From NCBI GenBank assembly GCA_039029355.1, contig JBCCGI010000008.1, forward strand, positions 1 to 64,000: a stretch of 64,000 nucleotides of DNA, read 5' to 3'. The notes under the pieces were generated by a model that ran no database searches, had not been told where the DNA came from, and saw only the letters and a program-made list of their open reading frames with translations. The stretch comes from JBCCGI01 sp039029355. GTDB lineage: Bacteria > Planctomycetota > UBA1135 > GCA-002686595. Shown piece after piece: positions 17,232-25,225 of this stretch; the first letter of the stretch is position 1; every line of letters starts with the position of its first letter. The position numbers were made by a program, and so were the translations under genes.

Positions 17232-20207
17232 TCACTCCGTGACAGCCCCGGCAGGACGAAAGCCGACGCTATTGAAGCGGCCCGACGCACGCCTAAAGCT
17301 GCGTGACGCCGATCGAGCGTGAGACGCAGGGGCGCGACACGAGCCGCCACGGGTGGCGCGGAAGTGCGAGTTCTCCCAAGCATCGTGATCGATCAGCGCC
17401 GAGTAGTAGCTCGGGCGCCACGGGTCTCGGCACCACTCCAGCACACTTCCATGCATGTCGTGCAGTCCGAACGCGTTCGCCCGCAACTGTCCGACAACGT
17501 GCAACTCGCCGCCTGAGTTCCCCCGGTACCATCCCACCCGCGCAAGATCCGACTCGTCGCTGCCCGACCAGTACGCAGTCGTGCTGCCTGCCCGACACGC
17601 GTACTCCCACTGCGCTTCGCTTGGGAGAGCCAGTCCGGCCCACTCACAGTACGCGAGTGCCTCCTCCCACGAGATCCCGACCACCGGTTGGTTGGGCTGG
17701 TTGAAGCGCCGGTCCGCCCAGCTTCTTGGCTCGCCCCTGCGGGGCCTGGCGTTCAGAAACCGCGCGTACTCCTCGTTCGTAACCGGCGCGACGCCGAGGT
17801 GGAAGGCCGCGATTCGCACATGGTGCTGCGGCCCTTCGCTGTCGTCCCTGCCGTCCTCGGTCCCCGGAGAGCCCATGAGGTACGCACCACCGGGAATGCG
17901 AATCAGCTCGTAGCCGCCGCGATCGGCGGTGATGCGCTCCGCGCCTCCCCCTCCGGTGCCAACGCGCAGCCCCGCGCTCCCAGCGTGAACCACGACCGGA
18001 TCGGGGGTGAGGACCAGCTCCTCTGGCTCGGGCGTGAGCTGCAGACTGAGCGCGCTGAGCTCCGAGAACGGATGCCCACGCAGGGCCGCGGCGCAGCGCT
18101 CCGCCTCCGCCGGATCGACTTCGCGCAGGAGCCTCAGCGCGAGGAGCTGGCGCTGCCACAGCTCGGCGTCGTCGCCGGGCTCACGCTCCACGAGCGCGAC
18201 GAAGGGCGCAGCCCCCGGCGCGTGCGCGTCCTCGAGCGCGTACGTGAAGATCTGCTCGTGCTCCGCCGCTCCGCGCTGATCCAGACAGGCCGCAATGACC
18301 GGCTCGAACAGGTCGGGCTCGGGCAGCGACAGGACGAGGAGGACCACCTCCTGCCACCAGTCGTCCGCGACGCCTGCGGCGAGGAGCTGTACGACCTGAT
18401 CTTGCCCGCTCTCGTTCCCGGCGCGGCCGTGCAGGTCGAGGGCCGTCAGGTACTCCTGCAGCCCAAGGTGTAGGAAGCCGTAGTGCGCGTCGCTCCAGCC
18501 GGTAAGCAGGCCGCAGTCCTCACGCACGGCGCGCAGGAAGGCGCGCGGCGCGAGGTCGGTGTGTTCGCCCAGGAGCTGGCCGAGGTGCACCTCCACGTCT
18601 TCTTCCGGCACGCGCTTGGCGCGCTGCGCGTGCATCCAGGCGGCCAGGGGGGCGAGCAGCGCGAGGCTCGCCTCGGCTGTCAGGCCTCCGACCGGTTCGG
18701 CGCGCTTCGTCCAACGCTCGAGCAGCACATGGACGCACATTCTGTAGAGCGCGCTCCGCCGGCGCGGCAGCTTCTCGTTGCGGCGGAACACCAGGCACAG
18801 CGTCGCCAGCATCAGCGGGTTCGAGCGCAGCTGCGCCATCCGCGCCGAGCGTTGGCCGGGGGCGCGGAAGCACTCGATCAACGCGGCGGCGCGCTCCGCG
18901 GCGACGCGCGGAGCCTGGTCGGGATCCGGCTGCAGCTGCCGCTCGGCGATGCCGAACCAGTTCTCGGCGAACTGCACCACCTGCTCGGGCGTGAACGTCG
19001 GCAGGTGCAGCTCCAGGTAGCGCGGCGCGAGGCGCGAGCGTTCGCGGTAGCCCGCATAGCGGCACGAAGCCAGCGCGCGCCAGCCCGCGTGGTCGCCGAG
19101 CGCGGTCTTCAGCTCCTGGGCGACCAGCGCGCGGTCGGCGCCTGCGGGCAGCTCGTCGAGGCCGTCGAGCAGGAAGAGCAGCTTGTCGCGGCGCAGCAGG
19201 CGCTCGGCGAACTCCGCGCCCAGCTCCTGGAACTCGGTCTCGATCCAACGCTGCGCAAAGGCGAGGAAGCCCTCGGCGGGTCGGGCGAAGGCGCTGAGCG
19301 GCAGGAAGACCGGCACGTAGCCCGGCGGCAGGCCGACGGTCTCCGAGCCCTCGTCGAGCACCCACAGCAGCATGCGCTTCAGGTGCGTTGTCTTGCCCGA
19401 GCCGGGCTCGCCGAGCAGCACCATCCCCCGCCGCTTGCGTCGCTCCGCATCCGCGAAGGCGCGCCGCAGCTTCAGCGCGCGCGACGCCTCGCGCCCCGCC
19501 AGCGCCAGCTTGGCCTCGTCGTGGTCGCCGAACTCCGCCTGCTCGCCGTCGCGCAGGTCGAGGTGCGCCTCGACCTCGACGTGCAGGTCGGTCAGGAGCA
19601 CCTCGAAGCTCATGCCGGTCAGCCCGAGCAGCGGCGCCTCGCGGTGGTGGGCGAAGGCGAGCTCGCGGTAGCGGCGCTCGTCGTCGGGCTCGGGCGGGCG
19701 CGCGGCGGGCAGGTCCTCGTGCTCGGCGCGCCAGCCGCGCAGGGCCTCGTAGACCTTCAGCTGGAGCGTGTCGTTCGTGAACGTCGCCGTGGCGCGCTCC
19801 GCCAGGCGCACCTTGAGCGCGTCGAGCTTGGCGAAGGCCGGGCCGCGCCCGTCGCCGGTGTCGAAGTCGCGCTTGACGATCGCGGGCTCGTCCTCGTCGA
19901 TGCGGAAGACCAGGAGCGGGCGCCCCGCCTCGATGGCCGCGTCGATCTCCAGCTCGGTGATCGAGCGGCCGTCCTCGGCGTCGGGCACCCAGCCGTAGCG
20001 CCAGCCGAGGATCGCGAGCACCACGTCGGCCTCGCGCGCCTCGCGCAGGCAGCGCTCGACCTGCTCGCCGCGCTCGGCGGTCATGTCCTCCATGCCGAAG
20101 GCGACCATCTCCGCCTCGCGGATGGCCTGCCGCGCCAGGCTCCGGCGGCGGCGGTTGTCGTCGTAGGTCGACGAGACGAAGACCCTGTAGCTCTTCGGGT
20201 TGGACAT
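17232..20207 (-). CDS. DUF4062 / NACHT NTPase / FGE-sulfatase (SUMF1-like) STAND protein
   Basis: 991 residues from ATG 20207; the 39 residues available upstream look non-coding. DUF4062 lies at about 5-100 (YRVFVSSTYDDNR...LGWRYGWVP). A NACHT NTPase follows, with Walker A GEPGSGKTT at 266-274 and Walker B LLFLLDGLDEL at 343-353. A helical linker runs to about 740. A formylglycine-generating-enzyme-like C-type-lectin fold occupies about 765-987 (GGAYLMGS, LPSEAQWEYACRAG, RGGSC, VGFRPAG). The C-terminal fold is the type used as a binding or recognition module, and sometimes as a hypervariable target of diversity-generating retroelements. Codon use in the last 450 bp looks less G/C-ending than in the NACHT part. 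The overall role is probably regulated sensing or defence, which is inference. No reverse transcriptase is in the window. Confidence 0.88.
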   Translation of the reverse strand: MSNPKSYRVFVSSTYDDNRRRRSLARQAIREAEMVAFGMEDMTAERGEQVERCLREAREADVVLAILGWRYGWVPDAEDGRSITELEIDAAIEAGRPLLVFRIDEDEPAIVKRDFDTGDGRGPAFAKLDALKVRLAERATATFTNDTLQLKVYEALRGWRAEHEDLPAARPPEPDDERRYRELAFAHHREAPLLGLTGMSFEVLLTDLHVEVEAHLDLRDGEQAEFGDHDEAKLALAGREASRALKLRRAFADAERRKRRGMVLLGEPGSGKTTHLKRMLLWVLDEGSETVGLPPGYVPVFLPLSAFARPAEGFLAFAQRWIETEFQELGAEFAERLLRRDKLLFLLDGLDELPAGADRALVAQELKTALGDHAGWRALASCRYAGYRERSRLAPRYLELHLPTFTPEQVVQFAENWFGIAERQLQPDPDQAPRVAAERAAALIECFRAPGQRSARMAQLRSNPLMLATLCLVFRRNEKLPRRRSALYRMCVHVLLERWTKRAEPVGGLTAEASLALLAPLAAWMHAQRAKRVPEEDVEVHLGQLLGEHTDLAPRAFLRAVREDCGLLTGWSDAHYGFLHLGLQEYLTALDLHGRAGNESGQDQVVQLLAAGVADDWWQEVVLLVLSLPEPDLFEPVIAACLDQRGAAEHEQIFTYALEDAHAPGAAPFVALVEREPGDDAELWQRQLLALRLLREVDPAEAERCAAALRGHPFSELSALSLQLTPEPEELVLTPDPVVVHAGSAGLRVGTGGGGAERITADRGGYELIRIPGGAYLMGSPGTEDGRDDSEGPQHHVRIAAFHLGVAPVTNEEYARFLNARPRRGEPRSWADRRFNQPNQPVVGISWEEALAYCEWAGLALPSEAQWEYACRAGSTTAYWSGSDESDLARVGWYRGNSGGELHVVGQLRANAFGLHDMHGSVLEWCRDPWRPSYYSALIDHDAWENSHFRATRGGSCRAPASHARSASRSFRRASGRFNSVGFRPAGAVTE

Positions 20208-20365
20208 GCGGCGCGAAGCTCTCCCCTGCTGCGCGAAGCGTGCGAAGAGGATAGCCGCCGACGGCACGCCCCGCACGCGCCGCGGAACGCGTCTGGACGG
20301 CCCAAGCGCGAAGGCGAATTTCAAGTCGGCGAAAAGCCCCCCAAGCGCTCCGCCCCGCCGCTACT

Positions 20366-20384
20366 ATTGAGAACCGTTCTCAAT
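20366..20384. promoter_or_regulatory. Perfect 19-bp Fur-like palindrome
   Basis: The site ATTGAGAACCGTTCTCAAT has perfect 8-bp arms around a 3-nt centre. It lies between divergent genes, 67 bp upstream of the methyltransferase GTG and 159 bp from the NACHT gene start. Length, symmetry and the TTGAGAA half-site match the classical Fur box, and its A/T content stands out from the surroundings. The assignment to Fur, rather than another Fur-family repressor, is inferred. Confidence 0.6.
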
Positions 20385-20450
20385 TAGAGCCTCATCCCTG
20401 CGGCGCTCCCGCGTCCGCTTCTCCCAAGGCTCGCAACCCCGAGAGAGCTC

Positions 20451-21296
20451 GTGAACAGCATAGAGAGCCCCCCGTCCCAACCCGTCTCCATCGACCTCGA
20501 GGGCGTCCCCGAGACCATGCTCTGGCCGCTCTGGAACCGCGCGATCGAGTCGCCGCGGTCCGACGCGCTGATCCGCGACCCCTGGGCCGTCGAGCTCGTC
20601 GAGCGGCTCGACTACGACTTCGCGGCGCACTTCGACAAGCCGAGCGTGTTCCACCCCATCCGCTCGCGCGTGGCCGACGATCTGATCCGCGCTCACCACG
20701 CGCGCTACGGCTCCGAAGCGATCGTCGTGGCGCTCGGCGAAGGGCTCGACGCGCAGCGCCTGCGCACCGAAGTACCCGCCGAGCAGTGGGTCAGCGTCGA
20801 CCTGCCCGAATCGATCGAGACGCGGCGGAAGCTCGTGCCCGGCGCCGAGAGCGAGCGGCTGATCCCGCGCTCGGCGCTGGACACGGCGTGGATGGAGGCG
20901 GTCCCGCGCCCCGGCCCGCCGCCGCTGGTCACCGCGCTCGGTCTGCTGATGTACTTCGAGGAAGAGGACGTGCGCGGCCTCCTGCGCTCGATCGGCGAGT
21001 CCTTCCCCGGGGCGGAGATCTTCTTCGACACCATCCCGCCCCTCTTCTCGCGCAAGACCCTGCGCGGCCTGAAGATCACGGAGAGCTACCAGGCGCCGCC
21101 CATGCCGTGGGGCGTGCCGGTGACCGCCGTCGCGGGCTTCCTCGCCTCGGCTGGCCTGAGCCCGGTTAAGGTGCAGACCTATGCCGAGCCCTTCCCCTCG
21201 CGTCTGCGGCTCTACTGGCTGCTCGGCCACCTCCGCCCGATCCGCGCAACGCTCGCCGGCGGGCTCGTGCACGCGCGCGCGGCGGCGGCAGGCTGA
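20451..21296 (+). CDS. SAM-dependent methyltransferase, LCMT / Ppm1 family
   Basis: 281 residues from GTG 20451, preceded by a GAGAGAG purine stretch; an internal ATG at 20518 is the alternative. Sequence features of the leucine carboxyl methyltransferase-like O-methyltransferases are present: R-x-DALIRDPWA near residues 35-43, a VVALGEGLDAQRLR SAM-binding segment (about 90-104), WVSVDLPESIETRR, and ALGLLMYFEEEDV. In bacteria such enzymes often methylate carboxyl or hydroxyl groups of polyketides or other small molecules; the substrate here is unknown. A Fur-like box lies upstream. The lipoprotein gene downstream may overlap its 3' end. Confidence 0.8.
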   Translation: MNSIESPPSQPVSIDLEGVPETMLWPLWNRAIESPRSDALIRDPWAVELVERLDYDFAAHFDKPSVFHPIRSRVADDLIRAHHARYGSEAIVVALGEGLDAQRLRTEVPAEQWVSVDLPESIETRRKLVPGAESERLIPRSALDTAWMEAVPRPGPPPLVTALGLLMYFEEEDVRGLLRSIGESFPGAEIFFDTIPPLFSRKTLRGLKITESYQAPPMPWGVPVTAVAGFLASAGLSPVKVQTYAEPFPSRLRLYWLLGHLRPIRATLAGGLVHARAAAAG

Positions 21297-22371
21297 GCGG
21301 ACGGTCGGGTCCTTCGCTTCCGGGGAACCTCGGACGCGCCGCCGAACCGCGCGGTGGAGCGCGGCGCTGATCGCCCTCGCGGCCGCCTGCGCGGAGGGGT
21401 CTTCGATCGACGACGCGCCCGAGGTGCAGGCCCTCGCGGCACGGTCGCGGCGCTCGCCGCGGCCCGCGCTGGACGACCCCGCGCGCTTCTACGCCTACGA
21501 GAACCGCATCGCGCTCGACGAGGGCGCACTGCTGCGCTTCGCGTGGGAGGACCGCCTTCCACTGGTTCGCGGCGAGGTGAACGGGATCCCGCTCCGCGCC
21601 ATCCCCGACACCGCGGCCTACGGGCCGATGCTCTACCTCGACTGGGTCGCGGCGCAGGCGTGTGACGCCTACCTGCCCGGCTTCGACCGCCGGCTCGCGC
21701 AGCCCGAAGCACGCGGGGGCTACGACTGGTCGGTGCCCGGCTTCGTCGACCGCGCGGAGTTCGGCGGCCTCGGCCTGGCGGCGGGCGCGCGGATCGAGAT
21801 TGTCGAGCCGGTCCCCTACGCGGTCTTCGGGCGGGAGGCCGTGCCGGCCGAGCAGCGCGGTCTGATCGGCATCGGGCAGATCACGACCCACCTGCTCTTC
21901 CGCTGGCGCAGCGTCTGGAACCTGCCCGCCGGCACGGTCGCGCTCGCGCCCGAGGCGCCGGAGCTGGAGCTGCCCCCCGGCTCGCAACCGGTCGCGGCGC
22001 GCTGGGAGCCGGGCACCCGGCGCGTCTGGCTCACCGTCGCTACGCGGGCGAAGACCCTGGAGCTCCTGCTCGACACCGGGTCGCAGCTCACCATCCTCCC
22101 GCTCGACGCACTGCCCGACGACGTACGCCTCGACGAGGACAGCGCCTTCCGCGAGGCGTCGGCCGAGGAGTCGAGCTTCGTCGTGCTGCGCAGGGCGACG
22201 CTCGACGTGCTGCGCCTGGGCGACGTCGAGCTGCGCGACCTGGAGATCGCCGTCACGACCGGCGGCGAGGACGCGCCGGAGCCGACGCTCGCGGGCTTCG
22301 ATCTGCGCGACCTCGGGCTCGTCTTTCATCCCCAGGCGCAGGCGGTGCACCTGTTCGAGCCGGAGGAGTGA
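21181..22371 (+). CDS. Lipoprotein with two retropepsin-like aspartic protease lobes
   Basis: The start is uncertain: ATG 21181 overlaps the methyltransferase by 116 bp and gives a long basic N-terminus before a lipoprotein signal (SAALIALAAAC, lipobox LAAAC). No ATG, GTG or TTG lies between it and the hydrophobic segment. The exported part has two retropepsin-like units. The first is VNGIPLRAIPDTAAYGPML, with DTA in place of the catalytic DTG. The second is LELLLDTGSQLTILPLDAL, with intact DTGS. Each is followed by the expected beta-rich half-domain (GLIGIGQ..., LAGFDLRDLGLVF). Single-chain tandem lobes are like the pepsin layout. The role is probably an envelope protease or an inactive relative; the degraded first site makes activity uncertain. 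Confidence 0.7.
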   Translation: MPSPSPRVCGSTGCSATSARSAQRSPAGSCTRARRRQAERTVGSFASGEPRTRRRTARWSAALIALAAACAEGSSIDDAPEVQALAARSRRSPRPALDDPARFYAYENRIALDEGALLRFAWEDRLPLVRGEVNGIPLRAIPDTAAYGPMLYLDWVAAQACDAYLPGFDRRLAQPEARGGYDWSVPGFVDRAEFGGLGLAAGARIEIVEPVPYAVFGREAVPAEQRGLIGIGQITTHLLFRWRSVWNLPAGTVALAPEAPELELPPGSQPVAARWEPGTRRVWLTVATRAKTLELLLDTGSQLTILPLDALPDDVRLDEDSAFREASAEESSFVVLRRATLDVLRLGDVELRDLEIAVTTGGEDAPEPTLAGFDLRDLGLVFHPQAQAVHLFEPEE

Positions 22372-22457
22372 GGCGCGCGCCGCTCGTCCAAGCCCGTGAC
22401 CGGCCCGTGACGCGGTCCGGCACGCCGCGCTCGCGGGCGGTGCCTACGATGCGGAGC

Positions 22458-23723
22458 ATGAAGCTCCTGCCGCTCACCCCCGTCCTCCTTGCAGCCGCAG
22501 CCACCGCCCATGCGGACGTCCTCACCGTCGGCCCGCCCGGCTCCGGCGCCGACTTCGCGCAGATCCGCGACGCGATGGTCGTCGCCGACGACGGCGACGT
22601 GGTGCTCGTCGCCGAGGGCACGTACGACCCCTTCACGATGACCCGCGCCGTGCGCGTGGTCGGCGCAGGGCCCGGGAAGACCTTCGTGGCCGATCCGTTC
22701 TCGTTCGGCGGCTACGGCGCCACCAAGGTCCTGAACCTGTCCGCCGGCGAGGTCGCGGCGATCGTCGGCATCACCGCGCTGCCGGATCCGCTCGGAGGAG
22801 CGCTGGTCCTCGCTCCGCTCATCGGCGTCGGCAACTGCGACGGCCTGGTCGTGCTGCACGACGTCGAGGTCGACGCGGGCGTCAACCTGTCGGCGCTGAA
22901 CGTCGAGCAAACGAGCGCGGTCGTCGTATCGCGCTGCCAGCTGTCCGGCGGCGCGAGCACGTCCGCCGGCCCCCTGGAGCGCCCGGTCTCGTTCGTCGAG
23001 TCCACCGGCTGGGCCGTCGACTCGACCGTCGCGCGGCCCCCGTTCGCGGCCTTCCTCACGAGCATCGCGCTCGACACGCTCGCGCTGCGCGGATCGCAGC
23101 TCGTCGCCGCCGGCAGCGCGCTCCTGGGAGGCGAGACGCTCGCGCCCTACCAGTCCGACGGCGGCGACGCGGCCTTCCTGGAGAGCTCGGTGCTGACGCT
23201 CGCGCGCTCCGAGGCGCGCGGCGGCCAGGGCGTGGTCGACGGTGGCTACGGCGCGTGGCTGACGAGCGGCAGCCAGCTCGTGGTGCAGGCCGACTCCGAG
23301 GTCGCGGGGGGGCTCGACGGGCAGGGCAAGGAGCTGCAGGATCCGTTGCTCTTGAGCGGCGGCTCCGGCTTCGCCTTCGAGCCAGCGATCGCGCCCACGC
23401 TCTCGGCGGCCCCGACGCGGGCCGCGGCCGGCGACCCGGTCGACGTGACGCTCTTCGGCACTCCCGGCTCCGGCGGCCGGCTGTTCGTCGCGCTCGACCC
23501 GGCCGATCCGGCGCAGGTGCCGGGGATCGACGGGGCGATCTTCATGGACCCGGCCGAGGCCCTGCTGCTCGGCGCGCTGACCCTCGACGCGGCTGGGCAG
23601 GCGAGCGTGTCGTTCGCGCTCCCCGCGCTGCCCGCGGCGACCGGCAAGCTGCTGACGCTGCAGTGGGTCGAGCTGGGAGACGCTCCGCGTGCCTCGAACC
23701 CGGCCTTCGTCGCGCTGCTCTGA
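22458..23723 (+). CDS. Exported right-handed beta-helix-like protein
   Basis: 421 residues from ATG 22458 (signal peptide MKLLPLTPVLLAAAATAHA); an in-frame ATG at 22449 is possible. The start of the mature protein (VGPPGSGADFAQIRDAMVVADDGDVVLVAEGTY) is the usual entry to pectate-lyase-like/DUF1565 beta-helices, followed by short parallel strands and turns to about residue 290. The final 110 residues (PTLSAAPTRAAAGDPVDVTLFG... to the end) are a separate beta module of the type found at the C-terminus of other exported proteins here. No catalytic residues can be assigned. It lies 87 bp after the lipoprotein gene on the same strand. Confidence 0.72.
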   Translation: MKLLPLTPVLLAAAATAHADVLTVGPPGSGADFAQIRDAMVVADDGDVVLVAEGTYDPFTMTRAVRVVGAGPGKTFVADPFSFGGYGATKVLNLSAGEVAAIVGITALPDPLGGALVLAPLIGVGNCDGLVVLHDVEVDAGVNLSALNVEQTSAVVVSRCQLSGGASTSAGPLERPVSFVESTGWAVDSTVARPPFAAFLTSIALDTLALRGSQLVAAGSALLGGETLAPYQSDGGDAAFLESSVLTLARSEARGGQGVVDGGYGAWLTSGSQLVVQADSEVAGGLDGQGKELQDPLLLSGGSGFAFEPAIAPTLSAAPTRAAAGDPVDVTLFGTPGSGGRLFVALDPADPAQVPGIDGAIFMDPAEALLLGALTLDAAGQASVSFALPALPAATGKLLTLQWVELGDAPRASNPAFVALL

Positions 23724-23896
23724 GCGCGCGCAGCCGGTCGGCCCCCGCGGTAGAGTTGCGCCGGGCTGCGCCCCAAGCGGCGAACGCCGTAGGCTGAGGG
23801 GCGGAGGCGCCCGGCGCTTCCCGACCCGCCCGGCGCGCGCGACGCTCCCACACGCCGCCGGTATCGCTCGCCCCCGCCTACCACGGAGACAACCAG

Positions 23897-24037
23897 ATGC
23901 AGTCGGCCCCGGCTCCGCCCCAGTCCCTCGCCGCCGCGAAGCTGATCGTGGGGGCCACCAGCCACCTCGACTGGGACTGGACGGCCACGTTCGAGCGGTT
24001 CTTCGAGTTCGGCCCCGCCGAAGGAGCGGAGGGTTGA
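23897..24037 (+). CDS. Small ORF (46 aa) coupled to the questin-oxidase-like gene
   Basis: ATG 23897 has GGAG at 23885-23888 in front. The reading encodes MQSAPAPPQSLAAAKLIVGA and continues with SHLDWDWTATFERFFEF. Its TGA (24035-24037) overlaps the TTG start of the next gene by two bases, which suggests translational coupling. No family is recognised. The SHLDWDW stretch looks like the beginning of a larger enzyme, so this could be a remnant of a truncated gene rather than a true small protein. Confidence 0.35.
   Translation: MQSAPAPPQSLAAAKLIVGATSHLDWDWTATFERFFEFGPAEGAEG
24021..24026 (+). promoter_or_regulatory. Ribosome binding site deciding a TTG start
   Basis: AAGGAG lies 7 nt upstream of TTG 24034. 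The next in-frame start, GTG 24049, is 22 nt away and no ATG is near, so the TTG is preferred for the questin-oxidase-like gene. Confidence 0.55.
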
Positions 24038-25170
24038 CCGCCCGGCGCGTGCCGCCCGCATGGCTCGATCGCCGGCAGCTGCTCGCGGCCGGCGGGGCGC
24101 TGCTCACCTCGTGCGGCGCGGGCGCGCGCCTCGCGCCGGCGTCGGACTCGCGGCTGGATCACCTGCTCGCGGCGCACGCGGGCCTTCTGCCCGAGCGCGC
24201 CGGCGCGGGGGCCAACCACTACCCGATGGCGGCGGAGGTCCTGGCGGCGCTCGGGTACGAGCGCGAGATCGACGACGCCTGGGTCGACGGCGCCGCGCTC
24301 TATGCCGGCGAGCTCGGCCGCGCGCGGCCGATCGTCGACGAGGCCGACGTCTCGGCGGCCCTCGGCCGCTACGGGCGGTTCGGGGACTGGCTCGACCACT
24401 TCCGCGCCGCGCTCGCGCGCGAGCCCTGGCGCGCGGTCGTCGGCCACTGGGCGCCGCGGCTGGCGCCGGCGATGTGCGCGGCGGCCTACCACGGCGTCAT
24501 CCGCACGGGGCACGCGGTCCGCGCGCTGGGTCAGCACGACACCGCCGCACGCCGGGACGAGCTGGCGACGGGCTTGGCCTACTGGGCGGCGCGCTACGTC
24601 GAGCTGCCGACGAACGAGCGCGCGGTCGGGCGGGAGCCGCGCCTCGGCGAGACGCTCGCGCGCCTCTCCTCTCCCTGGGTCGACGACCGCGGCGACGTGG
24701 CGTTCGACGCCGTGGTCGAGCGGCTGGTCGCGCGGCCGCTCGCCCCTCCGGTCGAGCTCGCGGAGACCGGCGCCGCGCCCGCGACGGACCTCGACGAGCT
24801 CGTGCGCGAGGCCGCGACCGCGTTCCTCGAGATGCTCGTGCTCGAGCGCAACCGGATCTGGCTCCTGCACACCGTCACCGGGCCGGCCGCGGTCGGGTGG
24901 CTGCTGCCCGAGGTCGACCCGCGCGGCGCGCGCCGGCTGGTGGAGTACGCGCGCCAGTCGGTCGTCGCGATGTACGCCGCCTATGGCGAGCCGTTCGACG
25001 CACGCGCCCATCTACGCGGCTCGCCCGGCGCCTGGCCGGAGCTGATCCAGCGCGCGGTCGACAGCCGCTCCGTGCACGGCATCAAGCTGATCGACGCGCT
25101 GCACCGCTTCGACCGCGGGAGCGATCCGCTGTGGCGCTCGGTGGCCGCCAGGTGGTTCGAGTGGACCTAG
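24034..25170 (+). CDS. Questin oxidase-like (DUF4243-type) protein
   Basis: 378 residues from TTG 24034. The N-terminus has RRQLLAAGGALLTSC, a Tat- or lipoprotein-like leader (twin Arg, hydrophobic stretch, Cys). The family signature is the helical stretch around AAAYHGVIRTGHAVRAL with nearby conserved His and Trp residues (VVGHWAPRLAPAM), and a later WLLHTVTGPAAVGWLLP segment that matches the usual second motif. Fungal questin oxidase cleaves an anthraquinone ring; bacterial homologues have mostly unknown substrates. The gene is preceded by the coupled small ORF and followed after 55 bp by a Kelch protein. Confidence 0.72.
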   Translation: MTARRVPPAWLDRRQLLAAGGALLTSCGAGARLAPASDSRLDHLLAAHAGLLPERAGAGANHYPMAAEVLAALGYEREIDDAWVDGAALYAGELGRARPIVDEADVSAALGRYGRFGDWLDHFRAALAREPWRAVVGHWAPRLAPAMCAAAYHGVIRTGHAVRALGQHDTAARRDELATGLAYWAARYVELPTNERAVGREPRLGETLARLSSPWVDDRGDVAFDAVVERLVARPLAPPVELAETGAAPATDLDELVREAATAFLEMLVLERNRIWLLHTVTGPAAVGWLLPEVDPRGARRLVEYARQSVVAMYAAYGEPFDARAHLRGSPGAWPELIQRAVDSRSVHGIKLIDALHRFDRGSDPLWRSVAARWFEWT

Positions 25171-25225
25171 CTCGCATACACAACCGGGACGCGTCGCGGC
25201 GCGAGCCGCGCGCATAATCCAGGGG

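Noticed and set aside
17232..20207. Complete diversity-generating retroelement
   Set aside because: The C-terminal FGE fold fits a target, but no reverse transcriptase or template repeat is in the window.
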